Shown: one piece after another, positions 1-8,168 of the stretch | Position numbering within the stretch: the first letter of the stretch is position 1 | Layout of the letters: the number at the start of each line of letters is the position of its first letter | NCBI RefSeq assembly: GCF_000298175.1 | Contig: NZ_BAGZ01000008.1 | Location: 248,001-312,000, forward strand | DNA: 64,000 nucleotides | Source of the DNA: Austwickia chelonae NBRC 105200 | GTDB taxonomy: Bacteria; Actinomycetota; Actinomycetes; Actinomycetales; Dermatophilaceae | Reading direction: 5' to 3' | The notes under the pieces: model-generated | The model's input: the letters and a program-made list of their open reading frames with translations, nothing else | The model's database searches: none | Told to the model about the DNA's origin: nothing | Made by a program: the position numbers and the translations under genes

Positions 1-92
1 CGTCGTGCGAGGCGGAACGACCGTCGGACATCCTACTCATGTTGGGCTTCCTGCTTATTCATCTCATTCGGGTGTTGCGACGAATGAATTCC

Positions 93-818
93 TCAGCTTT
101 TCCCCGAGGCCGGACCTTGCCCGCGGGAGACCACGTGGACGCCTCGGGTGCTGCCGCCCAGACCGGCGTTGGTCACCGGCCCCACCTGGGCCGTCGAGAC
201 GGACACGGTGAGCCCACGGTCGTTCTGCGGTGCGGCGCCGAAAGCACCCGAGGAGACCTTGTCGACGTCGAGGACCACTGCGTCCGCAGCCAGCACATTG
301 CCGTCGCGGACGGCGACGATGTCCACGTGGTCACCGGGGCTGAGTCGGGTCAGGGCCCCGCCGTCGGCCAAGGGGAGATGCAAGGCGCGGCGGCCTTCCG
401 GGAGGGTGAGGGCCTCGGCACGTACCCGGGGTGCGGTGAGGATCTCCCCGCTGCTGAGCGTCCCGGTCAAGGTGCGGCCGACGACGGCTGCGGGATCGTC
501 GAGAGCTGAGGGGGGAACGACTCGGCGGGGAACCGGCAGTCGGGTCAGGTCGGCCTGGGTCAACGTGTGTCCGACGGGCAGGTCGTGGGCGGCAGTCAGG
601 ACGGTGTGTTCCTCGGGGGCGGAGCGGGCTTCGACCTGATGCAGGGTCAGCCAGCAGGCGGCCAGGGCACAAGAACCGGCGGCGAGCTTGCGCAGGGTGG
701 TACGACGCCAGGCGCGTGTCCGGGAGGAGGGCAGTTGTTCAGGGGCGCCTCGACGGAAGGGGCGCGGCAGCCGACCTGGGGTCGAGGGCGGGGCGGTGGT
801 GCGGGTGGGGAGGGCCAT
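93..818 (-). CDS. SAF-domain protein, CpaB/RcpC-like (Flp pilus assembly type)
   Basis: This 241-residue protein has a Pro/Arg-rich cytoplasmic N-terminus and one membrane segment at about residues 45-62. It continues with a SAF-like region (about 70-135) containing DLPVGHTLTQADL, the pattern seen in CpaB/RcpC proteins of Flp pilus systems. The rest is extracytoplasmic, with a beta-rich C-terminal half. The start is ATG. No pilus ATPase or prepilin lies in the window, so a pilus role comes only from family membership. It is the last gene of a minus-strand series and is separated from fmdB by a strong hairpin, so it probably has its own promoter. Confidence 0.75.
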   Translation of the reverse strand: MALPTRTTAPPSTPGRLPRPFRRGAPEQLPSSRTRAWRRTTLRKLAAGSCALAACWLTLHQVEARSAPEEHTVLTAAHDLPVGHTLTQADLTRLPVPRRVVPPSALDDPAAVVGRTLTGTLSSGEILTAPRVRAEALTLPEGRRALHLPLADGGALTRLSPGDHVDIVAVRDGNVLAADAVVLDVDKVSSGAFGAAPQNDRGLTVSVSTAQVGPVTNAGLGGSTRGVHVVSRGQGPASGKS

Positions 819-972
819 GGTCGGGCAGCCTAGGTCTCACTCTGGGCGGGCCGGAGCCTCCCTGGCCCGGATGGGGACATCGTGTCGGCCGCGCGGGCGG
901 ATGTGGACGAGAGCAGATCGGCTCGGCCCTCATCGCGCGGTACCGGAGGTGCCACCTTCGTCTACGGCACGC

Positions 973-1019
973 ACGACGGCCCCGTCACCACCTGGTCGGA
1001 GGGGTTACGGGGCCGTCGT
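973..1019 (-). terminator. Hairpin downstream of fmdB
   Basis: Perfect 13-bp inverted repeat: arms 973-985 and 1007-1019 with a 21-base loop. It begins 24 bases after the fmdB stop on the minus strand. There is no clear U-tract, which is common for actinobacterial terminators. Confidence 0.6.
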
Positions 1020-1042
1020 CGCGCGGGAGATCCGTCGTCGAG

Positions 1043-1345
1043 TCAGCTCGTCGACGTCGAGCTGCTGGTCGACGAGGAGCTGGGGGTGGAGCTACCGGAC
1101 GAGCCGGAGCCACCGGACGACGACGTCGAGGTCGACGTCGAGGAGGCCGCCGTCGAGCTGGAGGACGAACCGCGGGAGTCGGTGCGGTAGAAACCGCTGC
1201 CCTTGAAGACCACGCCCACCGCGTTGAACAGTTTGCGCAGCCGCCCGGTGCACTCCGGGCAGTCGGTCAGAGCGTTGTCGGAAAAAGACTGACGTACCTC
1301 GAAGTTGTGTCCGCAGTCGGTGCAGGCGTAGGCATAGGTGGGCAT
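1043..1345 (-). CDS. FmdB-family zinc-ribbon protein with Ser/Thr-rich disordered tail (Ruc-like)
   Basis: 100 residues. The N-terminal 45 residues form an FmdB zinc ribbon: MPTYAYACTDCGHNFEV supplies the first CxxC and CPEC the second. Residues from about 58 are almost only Ser, Thr and Gly and must be unstructured. The M. tuberculosis relative next to the 5-formyl-THF cyclo-ligase gene (Rv0991c, Ruc) has been described as a redox-regulated chaperone with a disordered C-terminus. A similar role is inferred here from family and position. The stretch opposite the tail also encodes an acidic frame, which is a shadow of the biased codons. Confidence 0.85.
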   Translation of the reverse strand: MPTYAYACTDCGHNFEVRQSFSDNALTDCPECTGRLRKLFNAVGVVFKGSGFYRTDSRGSSSSSTAASSTSTSTSSSGGSGSSGSSTPSSSSTSSSTSTS

Positions 1346-1472
1346 GCATCATCTCCAGCAGGGAAAAGTGGGTTCATCGACGATTCTAACGCTGCCACGA
1401 CCGCAGCCATTCCACGCCGCCGCTGGTCACAGCGCTGTCCAGGGGATGTGTTCTTCGACGCGAGCTCCGAGG

Positions 1473-3071
1473 TCACCCCGGCCGATCCGGGCCGTCGGCG
1501 ACCGCCCGGCCACCTCTGACAGGCGGTTTCCTCCCGTCCGGGGCACCGATGGTCCGGTGCCAACCGGCGAGCCTTCCCTGGAGGTCGACGGCGTGCAGGC
1601 GGTGCTCCGTCTGCTCCCGCGTTCCTGGCGCTGCCACCACGATCATCCGATCGCCCCGGCGTAAAGCAGTGTTCGGTGTCGGCACGAAGGAGGTCCGGTC
1701 GCGGACGACCAGGGCGATCTGTGCACCGACCGGTAGACGCAGTTCGAACAGTTCGATTCCGTGGAGTCGGGACTCCTCGCCGATGCTGACCTCCAACAGG
1801 TCCGCGCCGACCTCCTCCAACGGGGTGGTCTCCACCTCGAGGGTGTGCGCCCGGTCCCGTTCGGTGACGTGGAGTCGCCGCGCCACCCAGGGCAGAGTGG
1901 GCCCTTGCACGACGGTGAAGACGAGGACCAGCACGAACACCAGGTCGAAGAGCCAACTGACCCCAGGAACTCCGGCGATGAAGGGCACGGTGGCCAGGAC
2001 GATCGGTACCGCGCCGCGGAGCCCGGCCCAGGACAGGAAGAGCTGCTCCCGCCAGGACAGTCCGAAGAAGGTGCAGGACGCGAACACCGACACCGGTCGG
2101 GCCACGACGAGCAGGACCAGTCCCAGGACGACGGCAGGCAACAGCTGATCGATCAGTTCGGTGGGTGTGGTCAGCATCCCCAACATCACGAAGAGACCGA
2201 TCTGGGCCAACCAGCCCGATGCCTGCGCGAACCCCCGGGTCGCCGCCCGGTGGGGCAACTGCTGGTTGCCCAACAACAGCCCGGCCAGGTAGACGGCGAT
2301 GAACCCGGACGTGTGCAGCACCGAAGCCAACCCGTAGGCCAGCATGGCCCAGGCGTACACCCCGATCGGGAAGATCCCCGAATGACCGGACACCAGTAGA
2401 CGCATCACCCGGGCACCGAGCCAGCCGGTCGCCACCCCGATCAGGGCTCCTCCGACGAGCTCGCCCACGATCGAGACGACGAGCAGGAGGGCCGCGTCGC
2501 CGACGGAACTCTGCGGGGCCTGGCCGGCGGCTTGCGCGGACAATGCCACCACGACCAGGACCACCGGGGCGTCGTTGAAACCGGACTCGGCCTCGAGGAT
2601 GCCGGTCAGGCGCCGGGGCAGCGGAACCGATCGCAGGACCGAGAAGACGGCGGCGGCATCCGTGGAAGCGAGGATCGCACCCAGGAGCAGTGCGATCTGC
2701 CAGTCGATCCCGATGAGGAGATGGGCCGCGACCGCGACGACCACGACGGAGACGCCGACCCCCACCGTGGACAGCAGCGCGGCCGGGGCCACCGAGGAGC
2801 GGATGTCCGACCAGTCCGTGGTCAGCCCACCTTCGGCGAGGATCAGGGCGAGCGCGAGATACCCCAGGACCCGGGTCAGCGACATGGACTGGAACTCCAG
2901 TCCCAGCCCCTCCGGGCCGAGCCCGACGCCGATCAGCAGGTAGATCAGCAGCGAGGGAAGCCCGGTCCTGGTCGACAGGCGTACTGCGGCGACGGCGACG
3001 ACGAGGACGGCGGAGGCGATCGCCAGCCACATCCCGAGGTCCCACACGGTGAAGGACTCCAGCGGGGACAC
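1473..3071 (-). CDS. Potassium/proton antiporter, CPA1 type with C-terminal TrkA-C-like domain
   Basis: 532 residues with about 12 hydrophobic segments up to residue ~395, followed by a soluble domain (~410-490) resembling RCK_C/TrkA-C ligand-binding modules. ILASTDAAAVFSVLR and ESGFNDAPVV match the conserved ion-binding region of CPA1 exchangers. It would exchange K+ or Na+ for H+ across the plasma membrane, with the cytoplasmic domain gating activity. Start is GTG, 30 bases after the stop of the cyclo-ligase gene, so the two are probably co-transcribed. A 127-base gap follows before fmdB. Ion preference cannot be read from the sequence. Confidence 0.85.
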   Translation of the reverse strand: MSPLESFTVWDLGMWLAIASAVLVVAVAAVRLSTRTGLPSLLIYLLIGVGLGPEGLGLEFQSMSLTRVLGYLALALILAEGGLTTDWSDIRSSVAPAALLSTVGVGVSVVVVAVAAHLLIGIDWQIALLLGAILASTDAAAVFSVLRSVPLPRRLTGILEAESGFNDAPVVLVVVALSAQAAGQAPQSSVGDAALLLVVSIVGELVGGALIGVATGWLGARVMRLLVSGHSGIFPIGVYAWAMLAYGLASVLHTSGFIAVYLAGLLLGNQQLPHRAATRGFAQASGWLAQIGLFVMLGMLTTPTELIDQLLPAVVLGLVLLVVARPVSVFASCTFFGLSWREQLFLSWAGLRGAVPIVLATVPFIAGVPGVSWLFDLVFVLVLVFTVVQGPTLPWVARRLHVTERDRAHTLEVETTPLEEVGADLLEVSIGEESRLHGIELFELRLPVGAQIALVVRDRTSFVPTPNTALRRGDRMIVVAAPGTREQTEHRLHAVDLQGRLAGWHRTIGAPDGRKPPVRGGRAVADGPDRPG

Positions 3072-3101
3072 GGTGCTCCTCTGTGACGGGCTGCGGCGGG
3101 G

Positions 3102-3758
3102 CTATTTTCGCAAATCGGATGATCCGGCCGGGAGATGAGTCCAACCGGACGTCGGACGGATCACCGCGTCGACCGGTCGGTCATGGACGGTATGGGGCAC
3201 CCAGGGGACGAGTGCGTCGTCATCGACCAGCGCCGCCACCAGGGCATGCGCGGGTCGGCGTCGTAACGCCCGGTCGTAGCATCCACCGCCCTGGCCCAGC
3301 CGCCATCCCTGTTCGTCAACCAGGAGCGCGGGCACGATCACCAGGTCGGCCGATCCGACGGCGTCCACCCCGTGCCGAGGAGTCGGCTGCTCGGGGTCCT
3401 CTCTGCTGCCTGGGCGCCCGTATCGGGCATCGGTCCAGTCGAGGTCCATGTCGGGCAGGAGGACCGGGACGATGACCCGGGCGCCTCGTCCGGTCAACGC
3501 CCGGTGCATCGCATCGGTGGCCGGCTCGGTGGGCATGTCCAGGTAGGACGCCACGACGAGCCCCGACCAGTCGCCCCGGCCGGGGAGCCCCGGCGCGTCC
3601 AGGACGGCCTCGGCGATCAGATCGGCATCCCTGGACCGCCGTGCCGTGCTGTCGTCCTCGGCCGCTCGGGCTGCTCTCCTGGCGCGCGCCCGGGCCCGCA
3701 TGTCCTTCTTGACGGCAGTGATCTCCGACGGGGTCAGCTCCGCAGGGTGTGGGCTCAT
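3102..3758 (-). CDS. 5-formyltetrahydrofolate cyclo-ligase
   Basis: 218 residues from the ATG at 3758. An in-frame start 12 codons upstream is less likely because MSPHPAELTPSEI begins the family-like region. The enzyme converts 5-formyl-THF to 5,10-methenyl-THF using ATP. The nucleotide/substrate loop near the C-terminus reads GQGGGCYDR, where the usual motif is GGGYYDR; one Tyr is replaced by Cys. The N-terminal KKDMRARARARR stretch is the basic motif of this family. It is divergent from glp/moeA, as in other actinobacteria, although galU, often found between the two, is absent here. Confidence 0.9.
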   Translation of the reverse strand: MSPHPAELTPSEITAVKKDMRARARARRAARAAEDDSTARRSRDADLIAEAVLDAPGLPGRGDWSGLVVASYLDMPTEPATDAMHRALTGRGARVIVPVLLPDMDLDWTDARYGRPGSREDPEQPTPRHGVDAVGSADLVIVPALLVDEQGWRLGQGGGCYDRALRRRPAHALVAALVDDDALVPWVPHTVHDRPVDAVIRPTSGWTHLPAGSSDLRK

Positions 3759-3848
3759 GGGGCAAGTCTGCCCGCGCCGATAGGGTGCATCCATGCGTTC
3801 AGCTCACGGCGATGTGGCCCGGATCCACCCGGGAGCGAAAGGAAGACC

Positions 3849-5099
3849 ATGATCAGCGTGGAACAGCACCTGGAGCGGATCCTCGCGCAGGTCTCTCGAC
3901 TGCAGGCGAGTCGCATGCACCTCCTCGACGCGCAGGGATGTGTGCTCGCCGAGGACATCACCGCGCTCACCGGGTTGCCCGGCTTCGACAACTCCGCGAT
4001 GGACGGGTACGCGTTGCGTGCCGCCGATGTCGAGGGCGCCTCGCCGCAGACCCCGGTGACTCTCGACGTCGTCGGGGACATCCCTGCCGGTGACACCCGG
4101 CAGTTGGTGCTCCCGCCGGGACGGGCCTATCGCATCATGACCGGCGCGCCCGTTCCCGAAGGCGCGGACACGATCGTTCCCGTCGAGGATACCGACGCCG
4201 GCGCGGAGACGGTCGCCGTCCACGCCTCGCCTCCTTCCGGGCGGCACATCCGTCGTGAAGCCGAGGACGTGGCCCCCGGTGAGGTCGTCGTCCGTAGCGG
4301 AACCCGTCTGGGGTCCCGGCAGATCGCGGTCATAGCCGCGGTGGGTTACGGCGAGGTCGTGGCCGTCCCCCCACCTCGGGTCGTCGTGATCAGCACCGGC
4401 GACGAACTCGTCGACGCCGGGCAGATGCCCGGCCGGGGTCAGATCGTCGACAGCAACTCGCCGATGCTCGTCGCCGCGGTCCGTGAACTCGGCGCCCTCC
4501 CGTACCGGGTTTCCGGCGTGCCCGACGACATCGACACCTTCCTGCACACCTTGCAGTCCCAGCTCGTCCGCGCCGATGCGATCATCACCACCGGCGGTGT
4601 CTCCATGGGTGCTTTCGACGTCGTCAAGGAGGCCTTGAACAGTCTGGGCACCGTCGACTTCCACAAGGTCGCCATGCAGCCGGGCAAACCTCAGGGGTTC
4701 GGCGTCATCGGCCCGGACCGTACTCCCGTGTTTACCCTGCCGGGCAACCCGGTCAGCGCGCTCGTCTCCTTCGAGGCCTTCGTCGCGCCTGCGCTGCGGG
4801 TGATGGCCGGCCGGCCGGCCCGCGAGCAGGAGCCGATCCGCGCCGTCGTCACCGACGGGTGGGCGTCTCCGCAGGGCAAAGTCCAGTACACCCGGGTGCA
4901 GCTCACCCGTTCCCCGGACCGGCACACCGTCCGGCTGGCCGGGGCCCAGGGCAGTCACATCCTCGGCGGGCTCGCGGCGGCCAACGCCTTGGCCGTGGTC
5001 CCTGCCGATGTGACCAGGGTGTCTCCAGGCGATACCTTGTCCTGCTTGCAGATCGGGCCGATCGAGGTCGTCGGCGAAGAACAGGGGAGTGCTGCGTGA
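3849..5099 (+). CDS. moeA: Gephyrin-like molybdopterin molybdotransferase (Glp/MoeA)
   Basis: 416 residues from ATG at 3849, preceded by GGAAGA. A much longer upstream frame is open but non-homologous. MoeA landmarks are present: FDNSAMDGYA near residue 45, STGDELVDAG and GQIVDSNSPML in the central MoCF domain, TTGGVSMG near 250, and LPGNPVSALVSFEAF near 300. The enzyme inserts molybdate into adenylated molybdopterin. In Corynebacterium the orthologue clustered with rimJ and glpR, Glp, binds FtsZ and the membrane protein GlpR, so a second role in division is likely here by context. First gene of a run of four overlapping genes. Confidence 0.93.
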   Translation: MISVEQHLERILAQVSRLQASRMHLLDAQGCVLAEDITALTGLPGFDNSAMDGYALRAADVEGASPQTPVTLDVVGDIPAGDTRQLVLPPGRAYRIMTGAPVPEGADTIVPVEDTDAGAETVAVHASPPSGRHIRREAEDVAPGEVVVRSGTRLGSRQIAVIAAVGYGEVVAVPPPRVVVISTGDELVDAGQMPGRGQIVDSNSPMLVAAVRELGALPYRVSGVPDDIDTFLHTLQSQLVRADAIITTGGVSMGAFDVVKEALNSLGTVDFHKVAMQPGKPQGFGVIGPDRTPVFTLPGNPVSALVSFEAFVAPALRVMAGRPAREQEPIRAVVTDGWASPQGKVQYTRVQLTRSPDRHTVRLAGAQGSHILGGLAAANALAVVPADVTRVSPGDTLSCLQIGPIEVVGEEQGSAA

Positions 5100-5578
5100 A
5101 CGAGAACCAAGGGTTGACCCATGTGCGGGCCGATGGGACCGCGCACATGGTCGACGTCACGGCCAAGGCGGTCACTGCCCGTCAGGCCGGGGCTGCCGGC
5201 CGGGTGCTCCTCAGCGCAGAGGCCGTGACGGCGCTGCGTTCGGGGACCGTCCCGAAGGGTGATGCGCTGGCGGTGGCTCGTATCGCCGGTATCCAGGCCG
5301 CGAAGAAATGTCCTGATCTGGTTCCTCTGGCGCATCCGATCGCGGTGCACGGTGTGGAGGTCGACCTGGAGGTCACCGACGCCGGCGTGGACATCCACGC
5401 GATCTGTCGTACCGCGGATCGGACGGGTATCGAGATGGAAGCGTTGACCTGTGTGAGTGTCGCCGCATTGGCCTTGGTCGACATGGTCAAGGCGGTCGAC
5501 AAGCACGCCCGGATCACCGATCTTCGCGTCACTTCCAAGTCCGGGGGCCGGTCGGGAGATTGGTCTGAAGAGGCATGA
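5096..5578 (+). CDS. moaC: Cyclic pyranopterin monophosphate synthase MoaC
   Basis: 160 residues. Start is GTG at 5096 overlapping the moeA stop by four bases (GTGA), which fits translational coupling. MoaC converts the GTP-derived cyclic intermediate made by MoaA to cyclic pyranopterin monophosphate in molybdenum cofactor synthesis. Conserved blocks KKCPDLVPLAHPI and GIEMEALTCVSVAAL are intact, as is the C-terminal VKAVDKHARI region that carries the catalytic lysines. No moaA, moaD or moaE occurs in the window. Confidence 0.95.
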   Translation: MNENQGLTHVRADGTAHMVDVTAKAVTARQAGAAGRVLLSAEAVTALRSGTVPKGDALAVARIAGIQAAKKCPDLVPLAHPIAVHGVEVDLEVTDAGVDIHAICRTADRTGIEMEALTCVSVAALALVDMVKAVDKHARITDLRVTSKSGGRSGDWSEEA

Positions 5579-6081
5579 GTTCGCAGGAAGGTTCTCGACT
5601 CACCGGCCGGACGGCGGTGGTCATCGTCGCTTCGACACGAGCCGCGGCGGGGATCTACGCCGATCGCAGCGGGAAACTCGCTGTCGACCGTCTCCGGGAG
5701 TGGGGTGTCATCTGTCCTGACGCGGTGATCGTGGCCGATGGTGAACCGGTCCGTCGAGCGCTCGAAGAGGCTGTGGCTGTCGGCCCGGATGTCGTCCTCA
5801 CTTCCGGTGGCACCGGTGTCACTCCCACGGATCTCACCCCTGAGATGACGATTCCTCTGCTGGACAGGCAGATCCCTGGTCTGGCCGAGGCGATCCGCCG
5901 GGTCGGTATCGACAATGGCATCGCCAATGCCGTGCTCTCCCGCGGAGTTGTCGGTGTTGCCGGCCGCACCTTGGTGGTCAACATGCCTGGTTCGACCGGC
6001 GGCGTCAAGGATGCGCTCGCCGCTCTGGAGCCGGTGTTGGCCCATGTGTTGGATCAGATGGGCGGAGGAGACCACGTGTGA
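5575..6081 (+). CDS. mog: Molybdopterin adenylyltransferase, MogA/MoaB family
   Basis: 168 residues starting at the ATG that overlaps the moaC stop (ATGA). The MoCF-fold landmarks LTSGGTGVTPTDLTPEMT and NMPGSTGGVKDAL are complete. The family adenylates molybdopterin before molybdate insertion by MoeA, whose gene lies two genes upstream. Length is normal for bacterial MogA/MoaB, without a fused MoaC. The next gene starts within its stop codon, so the four genes look like one translationally coupled unit. Confidence 0.93.
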   Translation: MSSQEGSRLTGRTAVVIVASTRAAAGIYADRSGKLAVDRLREWGVICPDAVIVADGEPVRRALEEAVAVGPDVVLTSGGTGVTPTDLTPEMTIPLLDRQIPGLAEAIRRVGIDNGIANAVLSRGVVGVAGRTLVVNMPGSTGGVKDALAALEPVLAHVLDQMGGGDHV

Positions 6082-6704
6082 GTGGGCTCTGGCCTGCCGT
6101 CGTGCGTGTTCGTCGCGCCGGGGGGCGTCCCGATGTGGTCCTGCGTCCTCTGCGGCGCCGGGATCGGGCCGAGTGGGAGGCGCTCCGTCAGGCCCAGCAG
6201 GGTTGGTTGCGTCCGTGGGAGGCGGGTAGTCCTCGGCCGGGGCGGAGTGCGTCTTTCGGGCGTCTGGTGCGTTATTACGACGCTGAGGGTCGGGCGGGGC
6301 GTGCCCAGTCCTTCGTGGTGGAGGTGGACGGTTGTCTCGTCGGGCAGGTGCAGTTGAGTCAGTTGGTGTGGGGTTCTTCGCGGTCGGCGGTCGTGGGTTA
6401 TTGGACGGCTCAGCAGTGGGCCGGGCGGGGGATCGCGCCGGCGGCGTTGTCCGCGGTGGTGGATCGTGCGTTCGGTCCGCTGGCCCTGCACCGGTTGGTG
6501 GCTTATGTGCAATTGGACAATCAGCCCAGTACGCGGGTGATGGAAAAACTCGGTTTCGTGGATGAAGGTGTCGCCCGGGGTGTCATTTTCGTGAATGGAG
6601 AATGGCGGGACCATCGTTGTTTCTCATTGCTTCGTGAAGATGTGCGGGGCCGTTCGTGGGTCGATCGTTGGAATGAGGTCGAGTGCGGCGGACGTCCGAC
6701 CTGA
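6078..6704 (+). CDS. GNAT-family N-acetyltransferase, RimJ/RimL-like
   Basis: 208 residues from GTG at 6078, overlapping the mog stop by four bases. It shows the RimJ/RimL-type GNAT fold: LRPLRRRDRAEWEALR at the N-terminus, the acetyl-CoA loop around VGYWTAQQWAGRGIAPAAL, and HRLVAYVQLDNQPSTRVMEKLGF near residue 150. Such enzymes acetylate N-terminal residues of proteins, but the substrate here is unknown. A rimJ gene between glp and glpR/sepX is conserved in actinobacteria, which suggests a link to that module, possibly by co-expression only. Confidence 0.88.
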   Translation: MSGLWPAVVRVRRAGGRPDVVLRPLRRRDRAEWEALRQAQQGWLRPWEAGSPRPGRSASFGRLVRYYDAEGRAGRAQSFVVEVDGCLVGQVQLSQLVWGSSRSAVVGYWTAQQWAGRGIAPAALSAVVDRAFGPLALHRLVAYVQLDNQPSTRVMEKLGFVDEGVARGVIFVNGEWRDHRCFSLLREDVRGRSWVDRWNEVECGGRPT

Positions 6705-6814
6705 TCAGCTTTTTATCCGTTCATCGGGGATGAATGACAGCTTTGTCATTTAAGCTTTCGACACACCGTTGAGAGTTCCTGGGGCGGGTTGTCCACGGTC
6801 GTAATTTATGTGCT

Positions 6815-7699
6815 GTGGCAGCGAGTGGATTGGTGTTCTTCGTTCTTCTCGTCACCTGGATCGGATATGGCTGGGTGCGGGTTGTCCGACGGCGTGAACG
6901 GTTGATCACGGCGCGTACCGTCGACCGTTTCTCCGAGCACATCCGGGTGCTGGAACGGCGCTCGTCGAAACCTGTGGAGCACGAGACGGCCGGGACGTCC
7001 TCCGGCGGGAACGGGGCCTCGATCCTGACGGCAGGTGCCTTGGCCCGCCGGCCGGGTACGACCCCCGGTACCAGCCTTCCGGTCGTGTCGCCGGAAGACT
7101 GTACGGAGCACGCCTCCGGGTGGGCGGTTCCTCCGCCGGACGGTCGGGGGGACAGCCGCCGTCGGCGGACGCGGGCCTACGCCTTCCTGGTCGCCTCGGC
7201 AGTGACCCTGCTCGGCGCGTCGGCCGCCTCCCTCGGACGGGTGTCGTGGTGGCTGCCGGTCTGTGCCGCGGGTGCAGCGGCGGCGCTCTTCGGCCAGGTG
7301 TGGTGGGAACACCAGGTGTCAGCGGGCCGCCGCATCCGCCGCGCCGCGGCTTATCGGAACCACAGCGAGGGTGAGGATGCGGTCGGTGTGTCCGCTGCCC
7401 GGAGTATTTCCGGTGCTGCCGGAGGCGGCCAGTCGAGGGCGCAGGACGAGGCGGGCGTGGAGGTCGCGCAGGCCGCCGTCCGTGCTTCCTCGGAGGACGG
7501 CGTGGAGCGCCCGACCGTTCACGAGGACGACTTGTTCGGCGGGGGCTGGTCGCCGGTGCCGGTACCGCGCCCGCTGTACATGATGAAAAGGCCTGCCGCC
7601 ACGCCCGAACCCGATACCGAAGAGATCCCGGTGGTGCCACTGGACAGTGGGCTGCAGGGCGATCGGATGCCACAACATCGGCTCGCCGTGGGGGAGTGA
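6815..7699 (+). CDS. SepX/GlpR-type divisome membrane protein
   Basis: 294 residues, GTG start. One membrane segment at residues 4-22 is followed by the polar motif VDRFSEHIRVLERR, a low-complexity linker, two more hydrophobic segments (~122-162) and a long disordered tail ending in WSPVPVPRPLYM. This layout (membrane segment, juxtamembrane RFSEHIRVL, paired central membrane helices, C-terminal PVPxPxY) and its place after glp-rimJ identify it with Streptomyces SepX and Corynebacterium GlpR, septal membrane proteins; GlpR is the receptor of Glp. The assignment rests on context and motif memory, because the linker diverges strongly. A 110-base gap separates it from the acetyltransferase. Confidence 0.78.
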   Translation: MAASGLVFFVLLVTWIGYGWVRVVRRRERLITARTVDRFSEHIRVLERRSSKPVEHETAGTSSGGNGASILTAGALARRPGTTPGTSLPVVSPEDCTEHASGWAVPPPDGRGDSRRRRTRAYAFLVASAVTLLGASAASLGRVSWWLPVCAAGAAAALFGQVWWEHQVSAGRRIRRAAAYRNHSEGEDAVGVSAARSISGAAGGGQSRAQDEAGVEVAQAAVRASSEDGVERPTVHEDDLFGGGWSPVPVPRPLYMMKRPAATPEPDTEEIPVVPLDSGLQGDRMPQHRLAVGE

Positions 7700-7796
7700 A
7701 CAGGGCATTTCCCTGGCGCGGAGCCGGTTGAGCCGGTGGGTTATCGACTGATTTCTACGTTGACTTCACGGGTGCTATGGTTGGTTCTCGCATCAA

Positions 7797-7869
7797 GGGG
7801 CTGTGGCGCAGCTGGTAGCGCACCTCGTTCGCAACGAGGGGGTCAGGGGTTCGAGTCCCCTCAGCTCCA
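7797..7869 (+). tRNA. tRNA-Ala (anticodon CGC)
   Basis: A full cloverleaf of 73 nt can be drawn. The acceptor GGGGCTG pairs with CAGCTCC (one G-U), the D stem is GCGC/GCGC, the anticodon stem is CCTCG/CGAGG around loop TTCGCAA, and the T stem is AGGGG/CCCCT with loop TTCGAGT. The discriminator is A and CCA is not encoded. The anticodon CGC reads the alanine codon GCG. Confidence 0.95.
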
Positions 7870-7925
7870 CAATTTCAGATGTACGAGAACACTTGACATC
7901 GGTAGAACCTGGTGTTGGTGCGAGG

Positions 7926-7968
7926 GCGACGAACGACTCACCGAGTCGGATCGTCGCTCTTTTGTTTT
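7926..7968 (+). terminator. Rho-independent terminator after tRNA-Ala
   Basis: Stem of two helices: 7926-7932 with 7951-7957 (7 bp), and 7934-7939 with 7943-7948 (6 bp, 3-base loop). It is followed by TCTTTTGTTTT at 7958-7968. It lies 57 bases past the tRNA. Nothing else is recognisable between 7870 and 8168. Confidence 0.8.
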
Positions 7969-8168
7969 CGCGATCTCGATGCCGTCGGCGAACTCATCAC
8001 TATCGGCTGCCGGTGTGGACAGGGACGGGCTGGGATCGCTGAGGAGTTCCGGAACGCCATCACGACCCACAGGGTCGCGACGACCAGCGCGAGCGGTAGC
8101 GGTCTGCGGGCAGGGGCCTTCGACCGTCAATAGCGGACATAACTCCCATCGCGTGTGAGACTGGCATC

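Noticed and set aside
882-1190. Acidic open frame opposite fmdB
   Set aside because: It mirrors the Ser/Thr-rich tail codons of fmdB and has no start context or homologue.
3372-3848. Upstream extension of moeA by 159 codons
   Set aside because: It overlaps the divergent cyclo-ligase gene and is not conserved; ATG at 3849 fits the family.
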